A stretch of 64,000 nt of DNA from Bacteroidaceae bacterium (GTDB lineage: Bacteria; Bacteroidota; Bacteroidia; Bacteroidales; Bacteroidaceae), in contig JAFSKK010000023.1 in assembly GCA_017448965.1 (NCBI GenBank), positions 1-64,000 of the forward strand, written 5' to 3'. The notes beneath the pieces were generated by a model. The model made no database searches and was not told the DNA's origin. It was given only the letters and a program-made list of their open reading frames with translations. Of this stretch, positions 16,352 to 23,984 are shown in pieces; position 1 is the stretch's first letter; each line of letters begins with the position of its first letter. The position numbers and the translations under genes were made by a program.

Positions 16352-17839
16352 TTATCGGGAGGAGACCAAATGCTTAACCCACAGGATATACCAGATGAGT
16401 ACACCCAATGTGATGAGACCTCCCAAGATGTAAGCCACCCAGTTGTTGAGCTGGAATCCCTCTGGAGCAATCAGTATATAGGTGGAGCACACGATGGTCA
16501 TCCACAGGGCTGGCACCAAGGCTATGAGGCAGGCGAATGGCTTTGTCCGTTCAGCCACACTGCGTTTGGTCAACCATACGGTGATGGCCCACAAGGTGAA
16601 CACTGCCAAACTCTGGTTGAACCATGCGAAATAACGCCACAGAATGTCGAAGTTGATAAACATGAGCACGATGCTCAGGATAAAAATCGGCAACGAAAGA
16701 ATCACACGCTTATAAATCTTATTCTGTTTATAATGCATGAAGTCGGCAACAATCAGACGGGCACTGCGGAAAGCTGTGTCGCCACTCGTGATCGGTGCGG
16801 CAACCACGCCCAGCACAGCCAGCACGGCACCTACCTTTCCGAGCCAACTGGAGCAAATGGCGTTCACCAAAACGGCTGGTGAAGGCTTGCCTGTCTCTGG
16901 ATTCACCATCGCTGCCAACAACTTCTCATACGGCGTGTTTCCTGCCACATCCAAACTATCGGCAAACTTGATGGCCGCTGCTGCCCAGATCAATGCCACG
17001 ATACCCTCCGTAATCATGGCGCCATAGAACACAGGGCGACCATACTTCTCATTCTGCAGACAACGTGCCATCATCGGACTCTGAGTGGCGTGGAAACCGC
17101 TCACCGCACCACATGCAATCGTGATGCACAGTCCTGGGAAGATGGGGATGCTGGAAGAGGGGTGATGATTGGAGAAGGCATCCGTGATTTCAGGCAGAGA
17201 ACCTTCGTTGGCAAAAATGCCGTAACCAAGTCCCACAGCCATGATGAGGAGCGCCAAACCGAAGATGGGGTACACCTTGCCAATCAGTTTGTCTATCGGC
17301 AGCAAAGTGGCCAAGATGTAATAAGCGATGATGATGACCACCCAGAAGTATTTCGACCACAGGAAGCCATTGTCGGTCACCATACCATCCAAAATGTCAG
17401 CAGGCGTAGTGGCAAACACGGCACCCACCAGAATCATCAGCACCAGCGACATGACCCTCATCGTGACACGTGCCCCGCTGCCCAATTCGTCACCAATGAT
17501 TTCAGGCAGGCTGGCACCGTTCTTGCGAATACTGATCATGCCCGACATATAGTCATGCACCGCACCACCAAAGATGCACCCCAACACTATCCACAGATAA
17601 GCACTGGGACCGAACAGGATGCCCTGAATGGCTCCAAAAATGGGACCCGTACCCGCAATGTTCAGAAATTGAATGAGAAAAACCTTCCATGTCGGCATCG
17701 GCATATAATCGACACCATCCTGAGAAGTAAAGCAAGGAGTCTTACGTTGCGAGTCGGCTCCAAAAACCTTATTGACGAATGCTCCATAGAAGACATAACC
17801 CAAAATCAGGAGCAACAAAGAAGCAATAAAAGTAACCAT
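16352..17839 (-). CDS. cstA: CstA-family carbon-starvation transporter
   Basis: A 495-residue integral membrane protein with a dozen or more helices. Family landmarks are ADSQRKTPCFTSQDGVDYMP near residue 30, LNIAGTGPIFGAIQGILFGP, FGGAVHDYMSGMISIRKNG and HATQSPMMARCLQNE. CstA proteins import peptides or pyruvate; the substrate here is not determined. The length matches the shorter Bacteroidetes form rather than the 700-residue E. coli form. Divergent from the GHL10 gene, each having its own -7 box. Confidence 0.9.
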   Translation of the reverse strand: MVTFIASLLLLILGYVFYGAFVNKVFGADSQRKTPCFTSQDGVDYMPMPTWKVFLIQFLNIAGTGPIFGAIQGILFGPSAYLWIVLGCIFGGAVHDYMSGMISIRKNGASLPEIIGDELGSGARVTMRVMSLVLMILVGAVFATTPADILDGMVTDNGFLWSKYFWVVIIIAYYILATLLPIDKLIGKVYPIFGLALLIMAVGLGYGIFANEGSLPEITDAFSNHHPSSSIPIFPGLCITIACGAVSGFHATQSPMMARCLQNEKYGRPVFYGAMITEGIVALIWAAAAIKFADSLDVAGNTPYEKLLAAMVNPETGKPSPAVLVNAICSSWLGKVGAVLAVLGVVAAPITSGDTAFRSARLIVADFMHYKQNKIYKRVILSLPIFILSIVLMFINFDILWRYFAWFNQSLAVFTLWAITVWLTKRSVAERTKPFACLIALVPALWMTIVCSTYILIAPEGFQLNNWVAYILGGLITLGVLIWYILWVKHLVSSR

Positions 17840-17867
17840 TTTTTATATAATTCTTGCAAATTGCCCA

Positions 17868-17895
17868 CAAAAGTACGGAATAATACTTACCTTTG
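17868..17895. promoter_or_regulatory. Back-to-back promoters of cstA and the GHL10 gene
   Basis: Minus-strand TACTTTTG at 17868-17875 serves cstA and plus-strand TACCTTTG at 17888-17895 serves the gene starting at 17907. The two -7 boxes are only 12 bp apart, so the polymerases would interfere or share a regulator. Confidence 0.5.
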
Positions 17896-17906
17896 CAAAA
17901 AAATTA

Positions 17907-19508
17907 ATGTTAATAATGACTAATGCACATTATATGTTGGCATTGTTGATGTTTTTGTTCACTCTGCCGACACAGCTTTATGCACAAGTAACAGCAAACG
18001 ACACTCGTGGTGAATACCTTTACGAAAGGAAGCATCCCCTTCGTGAAACACGTGCCATCTGGCTCACTACCATCAAAGGACTCGACTGGCCACGCACCAA
18101 AGCCACTGATGCCGTCCGTCGCGAACGACAGAAGGAAGAACTCATCCGTCTGCTCGACAAATACCAACGAGCCAACATCAACACGGTCATCTTCCAGACA
18201 CGTGTACGCGCCGCCATGCTCTACCCTTCCAAGATTGAGCCGTGGGAACTGAGCCTCACCGACCATCCCGGCATGAGTCCGGGGTATGACCCATTGGCAT
18301 TCTGCATTGAAGAGTGTCACAAGCGAGGCATGGAACTCCACGCATGGGTAGTGTGCATCCCCATCGGCACGAACGAGCGGCAAAAGGGCTACGGCGCTAC
18401 TTCCATCATCAAGAAACATCCAGAGCTGGTCAAAACGGGCAAGGGAGGCGAGATGTTCATGATTCCCAGCAAGCCCGAAACAGCCACCTACATCGCCAGC
18501 ATTTGCCGCGAAATCGTAGAGAACTACGATGTGGACGGCATCTCGCTCGACTACATCCGCTATCCTGAGTCTTCTTTCAACTTTTCTGACGATGAGCTCT
18601 ATCCGCGCTCGTCCAGTGTGTCGAAGGCCGATTGGAAACGCGCTAACATCACACGCATCGTCCGTGCTGTGCACGATGCCGTCAAACCCATCAAGCCGTG
18701 GGTCAAACTCAGCAGTTCGCCCGTTGGAAAGTATCGCAGCACCAAACGCTACAGTGCTGGTGGATGGAACTGCTATGACGGTGTCTATCAAGACCCCCAA
18801 CTCTGGCTGAAGGAAAACTATCAGGACATGCTCTTCCCCATGATGTACTTCACGGGCAACAACTTCTACCCCTTCCTTTTCGACTGGCTTGAGAACTCCT
18901 ACGGACACCCCGTCGTGCCAGGTCTTGGCATCTATTTTCTCGACCCGCGCGAAGGACGATGGAGTCTCAACGACGTGCGTGCCGAGATGCACACCGCCCG
19001 CAACAGCGGCATTGGTGGCATCGCCTTCTTCCGTGGCGAATTCTTCACCAACAACACCAGAGGCATCTACGACACCACTTGCGAAGAGTTCTTCCCCTAT
19101 CCTGCCCTCCCTGCCCGCATGACCTGGATGGGCGACACCATCGCACCTACTGCCCCCACGCAGCTGACCTATCAAGAGGGGAAACTGCATTGGAAAGCCC
19201 CACAACTTCCAAAGGCTGGGGGCATCCTCTACAATGTCTATGGTTCCAACACCTATCCTGTTGATGTCACCCAAGCCGAAAACCTGCTGGCCACCAGTGT
19301 CCGCAGCACCGAATGGCAACTCAAAGGACGCGCCCTCAAGGTGCGCCACTATGCCATCACGGCGATGGATCGTCTCGGCAACGAAAGTCCTGCTCTCCAA
19401 GAGGTGAAGCAAACGTTCGAACTGCCTCAGCACATCAATGTGCCACGACTCATCAACCCCAAGGTGAACAATCATCCCTCCACCAACAAGAGAAAGAAAA
19501 AGAAGTGA
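17907..19508 (+). CDS. GHL10-type glycosyl-hydrolase-like secreted protein
   Basis: 533 residues with a signal peptide (ALLMFLFTLPTQLYAQ) and a GHL10 TIM-barrel (about residues 45-410): RETRAIWLTTIKGLDWPRTK, RANINTVIFQTRVRAAMLYP, HAWVVCIPIG, VDGISLDYIRYPESSF and GGIAFFRGEFF. The C-terminus (about 415-510) looks like a fibronectin type III domain, ending in a lysine-rich tail. Members act on glycans, including peptidoglycan-linked or bacterial polymers; the substrate here is unknown. A second in-frame ATG lies three codons in. A hairpin repeat follows the stop. Confidence 0.8.
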   Translation: MLIMTNAHYMLALLMFLFTLPTQLYAQVTANDTRGEYLYERKHPLRETRAIWLTTIKGLDWPRTKATDAVRRERQKEELIRLLDKYQRANINTVIFQTRVRAAMLYPSKIEPWELSLTDHPGMSPGYDPLAFCIEECHKRGMELHAWVVCIPIGTNERQKGYGATSIIKKHPELVKTGKGGEMFMIPSKPETATYIASICREIVENYDVDGISLDYIRYPESSFNFSDDELYPRSSSVSKADWKRANITRIVRAVHDAVKPIKPWVKLSSSPVGKYRSTKRYSAGGWNCYDGVYQDPQLWLKENYQDMLFPMMYFTGNNFYPFLFDWLENSYGHPVVPGLGIYFLDPREGRWSLNDVRAEMHTARNSGIGGIAFFRGEFFTNNTRGIYDTTCEEFFPYPALPARMTWMGDTIAPTAPTQLTYQEGKLHWKAPQLPKAGGILYNVYGSNTYPVDVTQAENLLATSVRSTEWQLKGRALKVRHYAITAMDRLGNESPALQEVKQTFELPQHINVPRLINPKVNNHPSTNKRKKKK

Positions 19509-19545
19509 TTAATACAACTTTCGGAAGTTACCGCTTCGCTCAGGA

Positions 19546-19679
19546 GTTAAAGGAGTTATAGGAGTTAAAGCCTATACTCTGTCAACTGTGGAGAGGAGTT
19601 TTCACGCCAGCATTACATTCGACTTTAACTCCTCTAACTCCTTTAACTTCTTGAACTCCAAGAAAGTGGAGCTTGCGAG
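19546..19679. repeat. Hairpin repeat element, copy 1 (upstream of TonB receptor)
   Basis: A 134-bp element built from 9-bp GTTAAAGGA-like units on the left, a unique 45-bp centre (ACTCTGTCAACTGTGGAGAG and beyond) and the same 9-bp units inverted on the right, so it can fold as a long hairpin. Near-identical to the copy at 21628-21752; this copy carries one extra 9-bp unit on the right arm. Confidence 0.8.
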
Positions 19680-19705
19680 ACTTCAATTATTAACTAAACA
19701 CAAAC

Positions 19706-21580
19706 ATGAACATGAAAACAAGAAAGAGATTCCTTCCTTTGCTGATGGCGATGATGGCCATCGGCCATGTGTGCTACGCCCAAAGCGATTCCCTCTCCCT
19801 GCAAGAAGTGGTGGTGACAGGCACCCGCAATGCTGTGGACGTGCGTCATCTGCCCATGACGGTGACGGTCATCGGACGTGAGACGTTGACAGAGCAGCAC
19901 CAAACCAATGTGTTGCCAACGGTGACGCAGCAGGTGCCCGGGCTCTTCGTCACCAGCCGTTCCATGATGGGTTATGGTGTGTCGACAGGACAGGCAGGCG
20001 GCATCAACATACGTGGTATCACTGGCGGTGCCGGACAGTTGCTCGTGCTCATCGACGGACATCCGCAGTATAACGGTGTGTATGGTCATCCTATCTCCGA
20101 CAGTTATCAGACATTGATGGCAGAGCGTGTGGAAGTGTTGCGTGGCCCTGCATCCGTACTCTATGGAAGCAATGCAATGGGCGGCGTGCTGAACATCGTC
20201 ACCCGCAATTCCATGCAGCGTGATGGTGTCACCACCCACATCAACCTGGGTGTAGGCAGTCATGGAGCCATCCAGACAGAAGCCTCCAACCAAGTGCGCA
20301 GCGGTAAGTTCTCATCCACCGTATCTGCACAATACGAACGTGCCGACAACCACCGTCCACGCATGGATTTCGAGCAGTGTGGCGGCTATGTGAAACTGGG
20401 GTACGACTTCACGCCCCATTGGAACGCCTATGTCGATGCCAACGTCATTCACTTCAACGCTTCCCATCCTGGCACCACATCTTCTCCCCTCTACGATGCC
20501 GACCAATGGATTACACGTGGGGTAGTTTCAGCGGCATTGGAAAATCACTACGACCGCACGAGCGGTGCCCTAAGTGTTTACAGCAACTTCGGACGCCACA
20601 AGATTGACGACGGCACCAACAACCCCCAGGAACCCACACAGCGCTACTTCCGTTCGAAGGATGCGCTCGCAGGTGTCTCTTGGTATCAGAGTGCCCAATT
20701 CTGGAAAGGCAACCGGCTGACCCTTGGTGTGGATTATCAGCACATCTATGGCAACGCCTACTACACCTCGAAGGCAACAGGCGAGACACTCGACACACCC
20801 AACAAGCAGAGCGGCAAGTCCTACCGCAACGAGATAGCAGGCTATGCAGATTTTCGTCAAGACCTGTTCTCCTGGCTCACCTTCGATGCAGGCATTCGTG
20901 TCGACCACCACAATGTATCGGGCACAGAATGGATTCCTCAAGCTGGTATCGTCATCCGTCCTGTCAGCACAGGCGAAATCAAACTGATGGCCAGCAAAGG
21001 TTTCCGCAACCCCACCATGCGCGAGATGTATCTCTACCCACCATCCAACGAAGAACTGGAGCCAGAACGCATCTGGAACTACGAACTCTCTTGGCACCAC
21101 CGTTTGGGCGCATTCCACTATGGAGCGAACCTCTTCTATCTGAAGGGCGACAACATGATTCAAACCGTCAACCGCAAGAACGTAAACACGGGAGAGATCA
21201 AGAACTGCGGAGCAGAACTCGAAGCACAATACCGCCTCAACAGCCACTGGCAACTCACCACCAACCACTCGATGCTGCACATGAAGAACAAGGTCATTGC
21301 TGCCCCTGAATACAAGGGATTCCTGGGTGCCAACTTCCGTCAGCACCGATGGAACATCATTGCAGGCCTGCAGTACATCAACAGCCTCTACACCGCTATC
21401 GGCGACAACGAAACAAAGGAAAACTTCTGGTTGCTCAACACCACCGTCAACTACACCCTCAGCAAGCATGCAACCATTTGGGTGCGTGGCGAGAACCTGT
21501 TGGCACAAGAATACGAAATCAACCTCGGCTATCCTATGCCTCGTGCCACCTTCATGGGAGGTGCCAGCATTCGTTTCTGA
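19706..21580 (+). CDS. TonB-dependent receptor, siderophore/cobalamin/haem type
   Basis: 624 residues. Signal peptide LPLLMAMMAIGHVCYA, TonB box region LQEVVVTGTRN, plug domain (about residues 40-160) with INIRGITGGAGQLLVLIDGH and ERVEVLRGPASVLYGSNAMG, then a 22-strand barrel ending MGGASIRF with terminal Phe. Unlike the receptor at 3350 it lacks a carboxypeptidase-like domain and resembles BtuB- or haem-type receptors. It stands alone between two copies of the same hairpin repeat, so it may have been duplicated or moved as a cassette. Confidence 0.87.
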   Translation: MNMKTRKRFLPLLMAMMAIGHVCYAQSDSLSLQEVVVTGTRNAVDVRHLPMTVTVIGRETLTEQHQTNVLPTVTQQVPGLFVTSRSMMGYGVSTGQAGGINIRGITGGAGQLLVLIDGHPQYNGVYGHPISDSYQTLMAERVEVLRGPASVLYGSNAMGGVLNIVTRNSMQRDGVTTHINLGVGSHGAIQTEASNQVRSGKFSSTVSAQYERADNHRPRMDFEQCGGYVKLGYDFTPHWNAYVDANVIHFNASHPGTTSSPLYDADQWITRGVVSAALENHYDRTSGALSVYSNFGRHKIDDGTNNPQEPTQRYFRSKDALAGVSWYQSAQFWKGNRLTLGVDYQHIYGNAYYTSKATGETLDTPNKQSGKSYRNEIAGYADFRQDLFSWLTFDAGIRVDHHNVSGTEWIPQAGIVIRPVSTGEIKLMASKGFRNPTMREMYLYPPSNEELEPERIWNYELSWHHRLGAFHYGANLFYLKGDNMIQTVNRKNVNTGEIKNCGAELEAQYRLNSHWQLTTNHSMLHMKNKVIAAPEYKGFLGANFRQHRWNIIAGLQYINSLYTAIGDNETKENFWLLNTTVNYTLSKHATIWVRGENLLAQEYEINLGYPMPRATFMGGASIRF

Positions 21581-21627
21581 TGACAGAAGGTAAAGGAGTT
21601 AAAGAAGTAATTTTTAGAAGTTAAAGA

Positions 21628-21752
21628 AGTTAAAGGAGTTATAGGAGTTAAAGCCGATACTCTGTCAACTGTGGAGAGGAGTTTTCACGCCAGCATTACA
21701 TTCGGCTTTAACTCCTTTAACTTCTTTAACTCCAAGAAAGTGGAGCTTGCGA
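21628..21752. repeat. Hairpin repeat element, copy 2 (downstream of TonB receptor)
   Basis: A 125-bp copy of the element at 19546-19679, in the same orientation. The central 45 bp is identical apart from one or two bases at its edges, and the flanking 9-bp units differ in number. Left and right arms can pair over about 30 bp. It lies between the convergent 3' ends of the TonB receptor and the ATP-grasp-like gene, where it could also stop transcription. Confidence 0.8.
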
Positions 21753-21760
21753 ACCTTAAA

Positions 21761-22789
21761 TCACATAACACCAAAGGTGTTGAGCGCCAAACGAGCCTGG
21801 AAGCCCCCATCCCCCACAGGAGTTAAATCCACCATCGCATGAGAGCCATACTTCTCATGCAGCAGCAGGGCGAGGATGCCCATGTTCAGACGGAAATTGA
21901 TTTCGAGACAAGGGTGAATGTGCCCGTCAGCCGTCTTCAGCATGTCGATGCCGACAGGGCCGTGATAGGCAGTTCGGGCGAGATGCTCCTGATGATAAGC
22001 GATGAGTTGTTGCAAAAGCGTGCCCGCAACGTCAATGCGCTGCAACAACTCTTCTTGGCTCTCCACATAATTGAAGCCGTATGCCCCATGCTCAGCCGCA
22101 TGAAAGACAGAATAACCCAAGAACTCCACCACGTGGTCTTCATCGATGAAAAACTCCATCGCAAAATCAAGCACCTTATCCTCATAGAACCTGTCCACCA
22201 CGAAACCACCCTGCGAAGACAGGAAACCCTGCAACCTCGCCTTGGTGCGCTCATCATCCTCATCCCCCACAAAGACCCCTCTTCCAGAAGAAGACCAGGG
22301 CGACTTGAATATCCTCGCATGCGACGCTTCCACAACCTCCAAACCGACATCGGGGACGTCGGTTGACCGACATCGGGGACATCGGTTGACCGACATCGGG
22401 GACATCGGTTCAGAGGCATTGAGTGCATCCCACGAGAGGCTGTTCCGTTCCACCCATCGCATCTCTTCGCCAAGCAGCCTTGGGTCATTGAGTTCGTCCA
22501 GCAATTCCCTGATATACCCGCAAGCGAACTCCCTCGAAGAAAGCCTCCTCACCTCCTCCAGCCACTCGTCCGAAGGCAACTGCTCCACAGGCACCCCCAT
22601 CCGCTCATACCTCCTCTTCGTCGCAAGACTCCATCCCCACGGCCCTGCAAACCGCGTGTCCTCCCACACCTGCGCCAATGCCGCCAAATCCGCCTCCATC
22701 TGCTGGATGCGCTTCGGGGGCAGATACTGGCGCACATGAGCCGCCAGCGCCATATCGTTGGAACAATTAAAAATGCTTGGCAGTTTCAT
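21761..22789 (-). CDS. ATP-grasp-like protein of unknown substrate
   Basis: About 342 residues from MKLPSIFNCSNDMAL. The C-terminal half has ATP-grasp features: KSPWSSSGRGVF as the flexible nucleotide loop, a Glu/Asp-rich FFIDEDHVVEFLGYSVF segment, and GPVGIDMLKTADGHIHPCLE with NFRLNMG as the metal-binding end. The N-terminal half is unassigned. A 69-bp triplication (22343-22411) inserts a family-atypical 23-residue stretch at about residues 127-149. Start at 22789 rather than 22819 because a -7 box (22795-22802) lies between the two, which would leave a leaderless transcript. Could be a ligase; no partner genes are nearby. Confidence 0.6.
   Translation of the reverse strand: MKLPSIFNCSNDMALAAHVRQYLPPKRIQQMEADLAALAQVWEDTRFAGPWGWSLATKRRYERMGVPVEQLPSDEWLEEVRRLSSREFACGYIRELLDELNDPRLLGEEMRWVERNSLSWDALNASEPMSPMSVNRCPRCRSTDVPDVGLEVVEASHARIFKSPWSSSGRGVFVGDEDDERTKARLQGFLSSQGGFVVDRFYEDKVLDFAMEFFIDEDHVVEFLGYSVFHAAEHGAYGFNYVESQEELLQRIDVAGTLLQQLIAYHQEHLARTAYHGPVGIDMLKTADGHIHPCLEINFRLNMGILALLLHEKYGSHAMVDLTPVGDGGFQARLALNTFGVM
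22343..22411 (-). repeat. Three tandem copies of a 23-bp unit inside a coding region
   Basis: Copies at 22343-22365, 22366-22388 and 22389-22411 differ at one or two bases. Because 23 is not a multiple of three, the same unit is read in all three frames within the ATP-grasp-like gene, giving PMSPMS, then NRCPRCR, then TDVPDVG. Three copies restore the frame. Confidence 0.85.
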
Positions 22790-22794
22790 GGGGG

Positions 22795-22802
22795 CAAAGG
22801 TA
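22795..22802 (-). promoter_or_regulatory. -7 promoter box of the ATP-grasp-like gene
   Basis: Minus-strand TACCTTTG only six bases before the ATG at 22789. Transcription would start at or next to the start codon. A second identical box lies at 22963-22970, at the far end of the duplicated segment. Confidence 0.5.
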
Positions 22803-22972
22803 CGATTAAGTGAGCACAATACAAAGGGAAAAAGTATTTTTCACTTTTATTGTCGAACGCAAGTACCTTGCGCGGAGCGAACGGTACGATTAAGTGAGCA
22901 CAAAAAGAAGATAAATAGCGTTTTTTCTTCTTTTTGTCGAGCGTGAGTACCTAAGACGGAGTCAAAGGTACA
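22799..22972. repeat. Tandem duplication of promoter-proximal sequence
   Basis: Two 84-88 bp units share GGTACGATTAAGTGAGCACA at one end and a GTCGARCG..AGTACC segment followed by CGGAG at the other, with divergent A/T-rich middles that each form a small inverted repeat. The units end at GGTAC, so the duplication carries a promoter -7 box at each outer edge. Confidence 0.65.
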
Positions 22973-23000
22973 ACATTTAAGTGGAAAGTGACCCAATATG

Positions 23001-23063
23001 AAGCGTGTCTTGCCCTGAAAAACGTTGTTTCTGATTCAACGTTTTTCAGGGCAAGACACGCTT
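23001..23063. repeat. Perfect 27-bp inverted repeat with 9-base loop
   Basis: Arms at 23001-23027 and 23037-23063 are exact reverse complements (left arm begins AAGCGTGTCTTGCCCTGAAA). No U-run follows on either side, so it is not a typical terminator. It marks the left edge of the restriction-modification island. Confidence 0.9.
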
Positions 23064-23134
23064 CCGGTTAAAAAATTTCCATTTCGCACACAAATATTTT
23101 TTGCTTTTGTGCCCTTATTCTCACATTTTATTTG

Positions 23135-23142
23135 TAACTTTG
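23135..23142 (+). promoter_or_regulatory. -7 promoter box of the restriction-modification genes
   Basis: TAACTTTG about 119 bp before the restriction-enzyme ATG. The leader contains a short alternative frame beginning at TTG 23167 that overlaps the enzyme start; I did not call it. Confidence 0.45.
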
Positions 23143-23260
23143 TGACCCAAAGTGTAATATTGCAAATTGGTTTATGGCATAGAAGATACAATTTTAAGCC
23201 TACTCCAAATTGCCAAGAAAAAAGAATGGATTTACGAAATCATTAAATGGAACGAGACAG

Positions 23261-23980
23261 ATGATGACAGAAGAACAAAAAAGACAAATCATAGACAGTG
23301 GCAAAGATTATTTCCGTACGATAATCATTCCCAATCATTTGAAAAATATGGAAAAACTCAAATTGAGTAACTTTTCCATCAATCCATTCCTTGTCAATTA
23401 TCTGGCGTCATTTCTGTGTGGTGACACAAAACCTGAATCATTGGCCAAGGCTCTTTTATATCCAAGAATTCTCGGAACAAGCATCAATACCAGTTTTGGA
23501 CAAAACGTTCAAATATTTGTTTCCCAAATGGCTGCTTCTGCTGGCTCCGCATCGGGAATAGATGGTATTGACATTGAATTCATTGATGCTATTGATGGGA
23601 GAAAGAAATACTGCCAATGCAAAGCTGGCCCTAACACCATCAATAGTCCAGATGTTGCTACAATCATGGGGCATTTTGGTCATCTACAGAACAAAGCCAG
23701 ATTAGACAGGTTGCCCCTCCAGATTGATGACATGATTGTTGGTGTGTTATACGGAGAGCCCGAAGAGCTATCTGCCAATTATAGGAATATCGATAAAACA
23801 TATCCTGTATATTGCGGAGCGGAATTCTGGGAACATGTAACGGGCGACAACAAATTTTATCATCGTTTGACAAAAGCCTTTGGAGAGGTTGTTGAAGAAG
23901 ATGGTATAGATGCCAGGATACATCTGTCCGAGAAAATAAAAGAATTGGCAGAAGAAATTAGACAAAGGGGGGGGGTGTAA
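23261..23980 (+). CDS. Type II restriction endonuclease, Eco47II-like
   Basis: About 239 residues from MMTEEQKRQIID; a longer frame to 23210 lacks family features. It matches what I know of the Eco47II (GGWCC) restriction endonuclease family: FRTIIIPNHLKN, NPFLVNYLASFL, LLYPRILGTSINTSFG, the catalytic-looking DIEFIDAIDGRKKYCQCKAG (PD-(D/E)XK-like spacing), DRLPLQIDDMIVGVLYGEP and EFWEHVTGDNKFYHRL. It would cut unmodified double-stranded DNA. The cognate methyltransferase follows after 4 bp. The last codons are made of a G9 tract. Exact recognition site is inferred, not shown. Confidence 0.8.
   Translation: MMTEEQKRQIIDSGKDYFRTIIIPNHLKNMEKLKLSNFSINPFLVNYLASFLCGDTKPESLAKALLYPRILGTSINTSFGQNVQIFVSQMAASAGSASGIDGIDIEFIDAIDGRKKYCQCKAGPNTINSPDVATIMGHFGHLQNKARLDRLPLQIDDMIVGVLYGEPEELSANYRNIDKTYPVYCGAEFWEHVTGDNKFYHRLTKAFGEVVEEDGIDARIHLSEKIKELAEEIRQRGGV
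23967..23975 (+). repeat. G9 homopolymer at the R-M gene junction
   Basis: Nine consecutive G bases form the last Gly codons of the restriction gene. With nine G the gene stops at TAA 23978-23980; with eight G the frame would run through the methyltransferase ATG (RQRGGCKAM-) with no stop, fusing the two proteins; with ten it would stop a little farther on inside the methyltransferase gene. Confidence 0.85.
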
Positions 23981-23984
23981 AGCA

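Noticed and set aside
22365..22400. CPRC zinc motif in the ATP-grasp-like protein
   Set aside because: It arises from reading the 23-bp tandem repeat in one of three frames, so it is unlikely to be a true metal site.
23167..23370. A TTG-started frame overlapping the start of the restriction gene
   Set aside because: It overlaps the well-supported restriction enzyme frame, has a non-ATG start, and shows no family motif. It could still be a small controller, so it is mentioned here.
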